A DNA stretch of 64,000 nucleotides, taken from the NCBI GenBank assembly GCA_009699245.1, contig WLOQ01000003.1, positions 1-64,000 on the forward strand, given 5' to 3'. Position 1 is the stretch's first letter. Each line of letters begins with the position of its first letter. The notes beneath the pieces are model-generated. The model was not told the origin of the DNA. It ran no database searches and saw only the letters and a list, made by a program, of their open reading frames with translations. Made by a program: the position numbers and the translations under genes. Of the stretch, positions 33,264 to 39,955 are shown in pieces. This DNA is from Actinomycetota bacterium (GTDB lineage: Bacteria > Actinomycetota > Thermoleophilia > Solirubrobacterales > Solirubrobacteraceae).

Positions 33264-34322
33264 ATGCCCCGCACCAGTGCACTTCAGGAGGCCGTTCTGC
33301 ACGGGGGAGATGTCCCGCACCGCACCGATCTGCGTGGGCATCCCGTCGTCGAACTGCTCCTGCGCCGGATCGCCGAGGGGTCGGTTCCAGGTGCGCGCCG
33401 CGACCCGTACGTGCTCGCGCTCGCGGTGGAGGGCGGTGGGATGCGAGGCGTCGTCTCGGCCGGCATGGTGACGGCGCTGAGCTACCTCGGGGCGCGCCAT
33501 GCGTTCGACATCGCCATCGGCGTCTCCGCCGGCGCGTCGAACGCCTTCGCGCTCGTCGCCGGCACCGATGACGCCGTGGCGGCGGCCTACTCCGGCGCCT
33601 GTATCGACGGACCCTTTCTGAGCGTGCGCCGCGCGCTGCTCGGGCGCGGGCCGCTCATGGACCTCGAGCACCTGGTCGACGACATCGTCGTCGGTCGTGA
33701 CGACTCGCGGATCGCCGCCGCGGCGTCGAGCGGCGTGCGTCTCGGCTTCCTCGCAACGGAGGTCGAGCGCGCAGAGCCCGTGGTGCTCGAGAATTTCGCC
33801 GACGGCACGGAACTGCGGCGCGCGCTGCGGGCGTCGTCGCTGCTTCCCGGCATCGCCGGTGCGCCCGCCGAGCTGCGCGGCCGACGCTGGGTCGACGGGA
33901 CGATCACCCAGTCGATCCCCTACCCGGCGGCGATCGCCTGCGGCGCCACGCACGTGCTCGCGCTCCAGACCCGGCCCGTCGGCGTCCCCCTGCGCGCGCC
34001 GCGCGGGCCGGAGCGCGTGCTGGTCGCGCGGGCGCTGCGCCGCCTCGGTCCGCAAGTCGAAGCCGCCTTCGCCGAGCGGCCCGCCCGCTATGCGGCGGCC
34101 GTCGCCGAGCTCGCGGCGCGCTCGCACGACGAGGCCGGTCCGGTCCACATGGCGACGGTGCGCCCGGCCGCAGGGACGCCGCCCGTCGGGCAGCTCGAGC
34201 GCAACCGCGCCCGCCTGCTCGCCGGCGGGCGTGCAGGAGCCGCCGCCGTCCATCTGGCGCTGGAGGGCACCAGGCCGTGGCTCGATGGCCGGTTGCGGGT
34301 GACCACTGGCGGTGCGGTGTGA
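33264..34322 (+). CDS. Patatin-like phospholipase, first of a tandem pair
   Basis: A 352-residue cytoplasmic patatin. The oxyanion loop EGGGMRG (about 56-62), the nucleophile elbow GVSAG with Ser88, and the dyad Asp211 in WVDGT are all present, so an active Ser-Asp acyl hydrolase is expected. There is no signal peptide or membrane helix. Bacterial patatins of this type hydrolyse phospholipid or acylglycerol esters. The stop overlaps the GTG of a second patatin gene (GTGA), so the two are coupled and probably act together. Confidence 0.88.
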   Translation: MPRTSALQEAVLHGGDVPHRTDLRGHPVVELLLRRIAEGSVPGARRDPYVLALAVEGGGMRGVVSAGMVTALSYLGARHAFDIAIGVSAGASNAFALVAGTDDAVAAAYSGACIDGPFLSVRRALLGRGPLMDLEHLVDDIVVGRDDSRIAAAASSGVRLGFLATEVERAEPVVLENFADGTELRRALRASSLLPGIAGAPAELRGRRWVDGTITQSIPYPAAIACGATHVLALQTRPVGVPLRAPRGPERVLVARALRRLGPQVEAAFAERPARYAAAVAELAARSHDEAGPVHMATVRPAAGTPPVGQLERNRARLLAGGRAGAAAVHLALEGTRPWLDGRLRVTTGGAV

Positions 34323-35272
34323 CAGGGACGAACGTCACCGTCCGCGATCCGCACGAGCTCCCCGACGGGCCGCTGCGCCTGCTCGCCGCCCGCGCAGTGC
34401 GGGCCGATCGCGCGGATGGGGCGCGGCTCGCGCTGAGCATCGAGGGCGGCGGGCTCGCCACGTCGATGGCGGCGGGGATCGCGCATGGCCTCCAGCAGCT
34501 CGGGCTGCTGCGCTGGGTCGACGTCGTCTACGGCACGTCGTCCGGGTCGCTCGTCGCGCTCTACGCCGCCACCGGTCGCATGAGCGACGCCGCACACATC
34601 CTCGAAGCCGCGTGCACCCGTGCATTCATCGACCTGCGGCGCGTCGGCCGACGTCCAGTCGTCGACCTCGAGCACCTGCTCGGCCTCAGCAGGGCGCGTC
34701 CGCCGGCGCTCGAGGTCGATCAGCGCCCCGAGGCTCGGGTCCTCGCCGTCGGAGTGGAGGATGGTGTGCTGCGCACCTACGGTCCCTTGACCGCGCTGGA
34801 TGATGCCCACGGCGCGGTGCGCGCGAGCATGTCGATTCCGTTCTGGGCGGGCCCGCCGAGCGCCCATGACGGCGCCCTCCTGGCCGACGGCGGCCTCGTC
34901 GAGTCGATTCCGGTAGCGACCCCGCTGCGCGAAGGCGCCACACATGTGCTCGCCTTGCGCTCGCGGGACGCGCGATACCGCAAGGGCGCGCCGTCCCGCT
35001 TCGCACGCCTCGTGCAGGATCCGATCGTCGCGCGACTCGCGGGCGAGATTCCATGCCTGGTGCGCGAGCGCCCTGCGCGCTACGACGCCGAGGCACAGCT
35101 GCTTGAGTGCGCCACTGCCGGCCAGGGCGACCATGCCGGACGGGTGGCCCAGCTCGCGCCTGCGCCCGGCACGCCGCTCGTCGGTCGCTTGCAGACCGAT
35201 CCGCTGCGCGTCCGCGGCGCCTTCTCGGCGGGGACGCGGGTGGCGCTCGACGCGCTCGCCCGGCGGGCCTAG
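34319..35272 (+). CDS. Patatin-like phospholipase, second of a tandem pair
   Basis: A 317-residue relative of the preceding gene product. It has IEGGGLATS as oxyanion loop, YGTSSGS as nucleophile elbow (Ser74) and the dyad Asp190 in LLADGGL. The C-terminal parts of the two patatins are also alike (ERPARY, then GTPxVGxL). The GTG at 34319 overlaps the first patatin's stop; it is chosen over upstream in-frame codons because of that coupling and because homology begins soon after. Its TAG shares a CTAG with the stop of the convergent rnd gene. Confidence 0.86.
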   Translation: MTGTNVTVRDPHELPDGPLRLLAARAVRADRADGARLALSIEGGGLATSMAAGIAHGLQQLGLLRWVDVVYGTSSGSLVALYAATGRMSDAAHILEAACTRAFIDLRRVGRRPVVDLEHLLGLSRARPPALEVDQRPEARVLAVGVEDGVLRTYGPLTALDDAHGAVRASMSIPFWAGPPSAHDGALLADGGLVESIPVATPLREGATHVLALRSRDARYRKGAPSRFARLVQDPIVARLAGEIPCLVRERPARYDAEAQLLECATAGQGDHAGRVAQLAPAPGTPLVGRLQTDPLRVRGAFSAGTRVALDALARRA

Positions 35273-36450
35273 CGCGTCTCGACCTGCAGCCGCAGGCCGT
35301 CCGTCACGCGCAACGTCCGCTCGCCGCGCAGGAGCGCGAGGAGTTCCTCGCCGACGACCGCGCGTCGCCAGCCGGACAGTGCCCGCACGTCCGGCTCGGG
35401 TGCGCCGGCACGTTCGGCGCTGACGATGCGCTGCAGGTCAGCGCGCGTCGCGAGGAGTTCGTAGGCGACCTGCGCCTCATCAGCCAGGGCACGCACGAGC
35501 GCCTCTGCTAGCACGATCAGGCCGGCGTCGTCCGGGTCCGTCGGCAGCGGCTTCGTCGAGTCGACGGCGATGGGCGGCTGCTCGCGCCCCCGCGCCACGG
35601 TCGCGACGAGATCCGCACCGCGGCGGCGCACGACGCCCTCATGGAGCCCGCGAATCTGGCGCAGCTTCTCCAGGTCTGTCGGCCGGCGGCGCGCGACCTC
35701 GACCAGCCCGGCGTCGGCGAGCACCGACTGCACGGGGCGGTCCTCGCTCGCGGCGGTCTCCTCGCGCCAGGCGACGAGGACACGGGCCACCGCGCGCTGC
35801 TCGGGGTCGAGCGACGCGCTCTTCGGCAGGCGACCGAGCACGTGGTCGACATCGCGGCCGTCGGTGGCGCTCTCGAGCGCGCGGCACTCCTCGGTCGCCC
35901 AGTCCAGCCGTCCGAGCTCCAGCAGGCGATCCTTGAGCGCGGCGGCCGCTTGGAGCAGATGCTCGACGTCCTCGCGTGCGTACGTCTCCTGCTCGTCACT
36001 CAAAGGACGCCGATCCCAGCGCGTGAAGCTCGCGCTCTTGGCGAGTCGGACACCGAGCGTCTGGTTCAGCAGCGCCTCATAGCCGAGCTGCGCACGCATC
36101 CCGGCGAAGCCGGCTGCCACTTGGGTGTCGAAGACATTCGTGACGTCGGTGCGCCACTCGCGCCGCAGGAGCGCGACGTCCTGGCGCCCGGCGTGCATGA
36201 CGATCTCAACAGTGGGATCGGCGAGAACCTCCGCGAGCGGTGTGATGTCGGGACCGTGTGGGTCGAGCGGATCGACGACCGCGATGTCCGAGGGCCCATC
36301 AAGGCCTTCAGGTCCCTGGACGGCGATCTGGATGAGGCACAGGAGCGACCGATAGCGCCCTTCGCCCATGAACTCGGTGTCGATCGCGAGGGCACCGGTG
36401 GCCCGCGCGCGCTCGGCGAGCTGCGCGGGGGAGAGGTCAGCGGCGCTCAC
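35269..36450 (-). CDS. rnd: Ribonuclease D-like 3'-5' exonuclease
   Basis: A 393-residue DEDDy exonuclease with an HRDC domain, as in RNase D, which trims tRNA and other stable RNA 3' ends. Catalytic residues are seen in LAIDTEFMGE, in AGRQDVALL and in the YAREDVEHLL block (Tyr and Asp). The HRDC region covers about residues 205-275, and a second helical repeat lies at the C-terminus. The GTG start at 36450 overlaps the stop of the upstream small membrane protein (GTGA); longer starts would run through that gene. Confidence 0.9.
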   Translation of the reverse strand: MSAADLSPAQLAERARATGALAIDTEFMGEGRYRSLLCLIQIAVQGPEGLDGPSDIAVVDPLDPHGPDITPLAEVLADPTVEIVMHAGRQDVALLRREWRTDVTNVFDTQVAAGFAGMRAQLGYEALLNQTLGVRLAKSASFTRWDRRPLSDEQETYAREDVEHLLQAAAALKDRLLELGRLDWATEECRALESATDGRDVDHVLGRLPKSASLDPEQRAVARVLVAWREETAASEDRPVQSVLADAGLVEVARRRPTDLEKLRQIRGLHEGVVRRRGADLVATVARGREQPPIAVDSTKPLPTDPDDAGLIVLAEALVRALADEAQVAYELLATRADLQRIVSAERAGAPEPDVRALSGWRRAVVGEELLALLRGERTLRVTDGLRLQVETR

Positions 36451-36737
36451 GAGCGTGGCTTCGGGTCGTCGGGCCAACGGCCGTGCTGTTCGAAATACGC
36501 GCGGGCGTCGCTCTCACGGGCGCGGTCGCGATCTCCGCGGACCCCGAGCCGGAAGAGGATGTTCAGCAGCCAGACGGAGACGGCGGCGCTGATCAGGAGC
36601 GCGCCGCCCTCGTACGCCGCGTCCGTGCGCACTCCGAGCGCGAGTGCGACGCCGGCGACGCCGATGCCGATCGGCAGCCATGTGCGCACGATGCGCATGC
36701 GCGTCGGTCGCGCCACAGCTCGCCGGTCATCGCTCAT
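36447..36737 (-). CDS. Small two-helix membrane protein
   Basis: A 96-residue protein of unknown function. After a basic N-terminus come two hydrophobic helices (about 19-36 and 43-63), then a polar tail with ARAYFEQHGRWPDD. A similar GRWPD tail is frequent in small actinobacterial membrane proteins. Both ends of the gene overlap neighbours by 4 bases: ATGA with gluQ upstream and GTGA with rnd downstream, so gluQ, this gene and rnd form one coupled unit. Confidence 0.75.
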   Translation of the reverse strand: MSDDRRAVARPTRMRIVRTWLPIGIGVAGVALALGVRTDAAYEGGALLISAAVSVWLLNILFRLGVRGDRDRARESDARAYFEQHGRWPDDPKPRS

Positions 36738-37648
36738 GCCGTCACCTCCGTGGCGAGGAGTGTCCGCATACGGGTGATGAGCGTGTCGAGGCTCGGTGCT
36801 TCACCGGGCTCAGCGAGACCGACCCCGCTCGCGAGGATGCCGCGCAGCTGCGGCGCCGCAAGGTCCCCGCGGGCCTCGGTGGCGTCGCGCTTGGCGATCC
36901 GATGGCCATCGTCGCTCAAGAGCAGCGGCACGTGGGCGTAGCCAGGCTCTGGGAGGCCAAGCGTGCGCTGGAGCCAACGCTGTCGCGGTGTGGACTCAAG
37001 GAGGTCGGCTCCGCGTACGATTTCCCCGACTTCCTGCTGCGCATCGTCGACGACCACGGCGAGATTGTAGGCGTAGGCCCGATCGCTGCGCCGCACGACG
37101 AAGTCGTCAACCACGCCTTCGACCGGTCCGCAGAGGCGGTCGACGAAGGCCTCCCGCACGCCATCGGCCCGCACCCGCAGCGCCGTCGGTCGCCCCGAGC
37201 GCTGCCGCAGCGCCAGTTCAGCGGCGGGCAGATCGCGGCATGTCCCGGGGTATGCGCCGTCGGGCAGCGGCCCGTGCGGAGCGCTCGCCGCGGCCCGGAT
37301 CTCGGAGCGCGTGCACCAGCAGGGGTAGATGAGCCCCGCGCGCTCAAGCGCCACGAGCGCCTCGGCGTACAGGGCGTGGCGCTCGGACTGCCGCACAACC
37401 GGGCCATCCCAGCAGAGGCCGAGCCCGGCGAGGTCGGCGAGCTGCCCCTCCGCGATCCCCGGTCGCACCCGCCCGGTGTCGAGATCCTCAAGGCGTACGA
37501 GAAACCGCGCGCCTGCGGCGCGCGCGAAGAGCCAGGCGAGCAGGGCGGTGCGCAGGTTCCCGAGATGCAGCGTGCCGGTCGGGCTGGGGGCGAAGCGCCC
37601 GTCAGCGTGGACGGGCGCAGGGCCGCGAATCGTGAGCGCGCCACGCAC
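36734..37648 (-). CDS. gluQ: Glutamyl-Q tRNA(Asp) synthetase
   Basis: A 304-residue paralogue of GluRS lacking the anticodon-binding domain; it attaches glutamate to the queuosine base of tRNA-Asp. It begins with GRFAPSPTGTLHLGNLRTAL (HIGH motif as HLGN), has the zinc-site cysteines in YPCWCTR and YPGTC, and a KMSKS-like loop RIAKRDA. The GTG at 37648 is chosen because a TATTCT box lies 6 bases upstream, giving a leaderless message, and because the length then matches the family. No queuosine biosynthesis gene is in the window. Confidence 0.93.
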   Translation of the reverse strand: MRGALTIRGPAPVHADGRFAPSPTGTLHLGNLRTALLAWLFARAAGARFLVRLEDLDTGRVRPGIAEGQLADLAGLGLCWDGPVVRQSERHALYAEALVALERAGLIYPCWCTRSEIRAAASAPHGPLPDGAYPGTCRDLPAAELALRQRSGRPTALRVRADGVREAFVDRLCGPVEGVVDDFVVRRSDRAYAYNLAVVVDDAQQEVGEIVRGADLLESTPRQRWLQRTLGLPEPGYAHVPLLLSDDGHRIAKRDATEARGDLAAPQLRGILASGVGLAEPGEAPSLDTLITRMRTLLATEVTA

Positions 37649-37654
37649 GCAACC

Positions 37655-37660
37655 AGAATA
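37655..37660 (-). promoter_or_regulatory. Putative -10 box (TATTCT) of the gluQ operon
   Basis: TATTCT on the minus strand, close to the TATAAT ideal, ends 6 bases before the gluQ GTG. This spacing puts the first transcribed base at or next to the start codon. Confidence 0.55.
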
Positions 37661-37678
37661 GGTGCGGCTGCCGGGCGC

Positions 37679-37684
37679 TACGCT
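37679..37684 (+). promoter_or_regulatory. Putative -10 box (TACGCT)
   Basis: TACGCT ends 9 bases before the ATG at 37694 of the small zinc-finger protein. It is divergent from, but does not overlap, the gluQ box. Confidence 0.45.
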
Positions 37685-37693
37685 GCGCGCCCG

Positions 37694-37912
37694 ATGGCTG
37701 AAGCTGCGCAAACACCCGAGGAGACCGGCCCGATCCCGTGCTCGCCCTGTCGTGGGCTGGGAACGCTGAACTCCAACGCGGGCGGCGACCCGCACCAGGT
37801 GCCCTGTCCGTGGTGTGAGGGCACGAGCGTCTTCATCCCGGGCCACGACGCACAAGCGGCACGGCGCCCCGAGGGAGCCGAACCGTCCGTGCCGCAGGCC
37901 GGCGTCGAGTAG
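37694..37912 (+). CDS. Small DnaJ-like zinc-finger protein
   Basis: A 72-residue protein with two cysteine knuckles, PCSPCRGLGT and PCPWCEGT, about 20 residues apart. This CxxCxGxG pattern is that of the DnaJ zinc-finger repeat and of tRNA/protein chaperone-like small ribbons. The tail is acidic and disordered. No enzyme domain is present. It is divergent from gluQ with a 45-base gap containing two opposed -10 boxes. The function is unknown; a zinc-dependent binding role is the most that can be said. Confidence 0.75.
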   Translation: MAEAAQTPEETGPIPCSPCRGLGTLNSNAGGDPHQVPCPWCEGTSVFIPGHDAQAARRPEGAEPSVPQAGVE

Positions 37913-37927
37913 TGGCGCCAGTGGTCC

Positions 37928-38338
37928 TCAGGACCCGCTGACGTCGATCGCGCCGATCTCCTGACCGGCCAGCTCGAGGGTGACGGCATAGCGCCCCGGC
38001 GCACCGGCGCTGAAGGTCGCAGTGCCTTCGAGTCCCGGGCCGACGGGCACGGAGACCCCGAGATCACGGATGCGCGCGATGTCGGGGGTCGCACTCTGGA
38101 CGGAGAGCTCGATGATCTGCCCGGACCTCGCGGACACGGGCTTCTGTGACGGCAGGCTCGCCTGGAGCGGCGCCTGCGCGGGGGCGGGGGTCGTGGTCAC
38201 CGCGGGCGCTGGAGCGGAAGTCTGCGTCGGCTGCGAGGTCTGCGACGTCTGCGTGCGATCGCGCTCGGCGGCGCGAATCGCTCCTGAGACGAGCACGAGC
38301 GTGACGAGCACCATCACGATGATGCGAGTGCGGGACAT
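37928..38338 (-). CDS. Membrane-anchored or secreted small protein
   Basis: A 136-residue protein of unknown function. A signal anchor or signal peptide occupies residues 5-23, followed by a Thr/Gln/Pro/Ala-rich linker (about 28-65) and a C-terminal beta-rich domain of about 70 residues (IIELSVQSATPDIARIRDLG, then FSAGAPGRYAVTLEL). That domain resembles cupredoxin- or immunoglobulin-like modules used as extracellular add-ons, without metal ligands. It is convergent with the zinc-finger gene (15-base gap) and divergent from pilA. Confidence 0.65.
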   Translation of the reverse strand: MSRTRIIVMVLVTLVLVSGAIRAAERDRTQTSQTSQPTQTSAPAPAVTTTPAPAQAPLQASLPSQKPVSARSGQIIELSVQSATPDIARIRDLGVSVPVGPGLEGTATFSAGAPGRYAVTLELAGQEIGAIDVSGS

Positions 38339-38428
38339 CAGTTCATGATGGCGCAGGAGCAGCGCCGATGGGATGGACTACCCGCTGATGGCGCAAGCGA
38401 ACCTGCATCGATGGGGTGCGGACCCTAG

Positions 38429-38434
38429 TACATT
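38429..38434 (+). promoter_or_regulatory. Candidate pilA -10 box (TACATT)
   Basis: TACATT is the best -10-like hexamer in the 179-base region before pilA, which would give a leader of about 75 bases. A long leader and strong ribosome site would be in line with a highly expressed pilin. No convincing -35 is seen. Confidence 0.35.
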
Positions 38435-38517
38435 CGGCCACAGCGCTCAGGTTCCGGGGAAGCAGACCGATATTGGGGCGAATGTCGAATTCGTATTCCC
38501 ATCCCAGGAGGATCCTG

Positions 38518-38982
38518 ATGGACACGCAGGAGCAGCAGGAGCAGCAGGTCGCAGTCGAGCAGCCGGAGCGCAAGAAGGATGCAGGGTTCACCCTCATCGA
38601 GCTCCTCGTCGTCATCCTGATCATCGGCATCCTCGCCGCGATCGCCCTGCCGACCTTCCTCGGCCAGCAGAAGAAGGGCCAGGACTCCTCCGCGAAGTCC
38701 GACGCTCGCAACCTCGTCTCGCAGGTCGAGTCGTGCTTCGCCGACACGCAGACGTACGCCAGCTGCGCCAGCGCCTCCGCGCTCGGCACCACGGGCATCG
38801 ACTACGGCACGAACCAGGGCCAGGCGTCGGTCGACGGCGGCGCGACCGCCTCGACCTACACGGTCAGCGGCTACTCGAAGAGCGGCAACGTCTTCAAGAT
38901 CGCCAAGGGCTCGAACGGCGTCCTCACCCGCACCTGCACGACCGCCGGCGACGGCGGCTGCAAGTCCGGCGGCACCTGGTAA
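38518..38982 (+). CDS. pilA: Type IV major pilin PilA
   Basis: A 154-residue prepilin. The leader is unusually long (23 residues, Gln/Glu-rich) and ends in the processing site G23/F24, followed by the classic FTLIELLVVILIIGILAAIA helix with Glu at mature position 5. The globular domain has four cysteines (SCFADTQTYASC and RTCTTAGDGGC), enough for two disulphides including a C-terminal loop. AGGAGG lies 8 bases before the ATG, the strongest ribosome site in the window. A strong hairpin follows, so pilA is probably transcribed as its own unit. PilD is encoded next to it. Confidence 0.96.
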   Translation: MDTQEQQEQQVAVEQPERKKDAGFTLIELLVVILIIGILAAIALPTFLGQQKKGQDSSAKSDARNLVSQVESCFADTQTYASCASASALGTTGIDYGTNQGQASVDGGATASTYTVSGYSKSGNVFKIAKGSNGVLTRTCTTAGDGGCKSGGTW

Positions 38983-39020
38983 CACCTTCGCCGGCCTCAC
39001 GGTCGGCAGCAGATGCGCGC

Positions 39021-39046
39021 AAGGGCGGGCCGAGCGGCCCGCCCTT
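39021..39046 (+). terminator. Strong hairpin terminator after pilA
   Basis: AAGGGCGGGCC (39021-39031) and GGCCCGCCCTT (39036-39046) form a perfect 11-base stem with a 4-base loop, 38 bases after the pilA stop. The T-run is short. It should end most pilA transcripts before pilD. Confidence 0.75.
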
Positions 39047-39096
39047 CGCCGTTCTGATGGGCTCTTTCGCGCCCTGGTTGATCACACTTCGCTCGC

Positions 39097-39852
39097 GTGA
39101 GTACTCCGTACGTCATCGTCGCCCTGCTGGCCGGCCTCATCGTCGGCTCGTTCCTCAACGTCGTCGCTTACCGGCTGCCGCGTGGCGAGTCGCTCGCGCA
39201 CCCCGGGTCGCGGTGCCCGGCCTGCGCGGCGCCGATCGCCTGGTTCGACAACGTCCCGGTGTTCGGTTGGCTCCTCCTGCACGGCCGCTGTCGCTCGTGT
39301 CGCGCGTCCATCGCGTGGCGCTATCCGGCGATCGAAGCGGCGACCGGCGTGCTCTTCGCGCTCGTGGTCGCGACGCAGGACGATGCGCTGCGCGTCGCCC
39401 TGGGGCTGCTGCTGACGAGCGCGCTCGTCCCGATCACGCTCATCGACCTCGATGTGCGCCGCATTCCGGACGCCATCACGCTGCCCGCATCGATCGCCGC
39501 ACTCGTCGCAGGGCTGCTGCTCGATATGGGTTTCGTTCCGGAGCAGCTGAGCGCTGGAGCTGCGGCGTTCGCCTTCTTCCTCGCAGCCGCGCTGCTCTAC
39601 CCCCGGGGCATGGGCATGGGGGACGTGAAGCTCGCCGGCATGCTCGGCCTCTATCTCGGGCGAGCGGTGGCCCCAGCGATGCTCTTTGCCCTCCTCGCCG
39701 GGGTCGCAGCGGGGCTCGCGATCATCGCGCGCGTAGGGGCTGCCCAGGGACGCAAGACGGCCGTGCCATTCGGTCCATTTCTCGCCGGCGGCGCGCTCAT
39801 CGCCTTCTTCGTCGGCGACGAGCTCGCCGACTGGTACGCGGAGCGCTTCTGA
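39097..39852 (+). CDS. pilD: Prepilin peptidase / N-methyltransferase
   Basis: A 251-residue membrane aspartic protease that cleaves the PilA leader and methylates the new N-terminus. The N-terminal part has the GSFLNVVAYRLPRG segment and the zinc site CPAC ... CRSC. The two catalytic Asp are in LIDLDVRRIPD and GMGDVKL. About seven or eight hydrophobic helices are visible. The GTG start lies 114 bases after pilA stops, beyond the terminator. Confidence 0.95.
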   Translation: MSTPYVIVALLAGLIVGSFLNVVAYRLPRGESLAHPGSRCPACAAPIAWFDNVPVFGWLLLHGRCRSCRASIAWRYPAIEAATGVLFALVVATQDDALRVALGLLLTSALVPITLIDLDVRRIPDAITLPASIAALVAGLLLDMGFVPEQLSAGAAAFAFFLAAALLYPRGMGMGDVKLAGMLGLYLGRAVAPAMLFALLAGVAAGLAIIARVGAAQGRKTAVPFGPFLAGGALIAFFVGDELADWYAERF

Positions 39853-39955
39853 CCATGAGCGCCGCGGCGCAGGATGACGCCCAGGGTTCAGCCATGCGGG
39901 GCTCCTGCCGATGGATGACTGCGGTTGGCTCATGCGAGCCGGCCGAATTCTTCTC

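Noticed and set aside
31030-36450. Defence or mobile island between the two pilus halves
   Set aside because: No integrase, transposase, nuclease-toxin pair or direct repeats are present; rnd and gluQ are housekeeping genes and patatins here lack a linked nucleotide cyclase, so a CBASS-type system is not supported.
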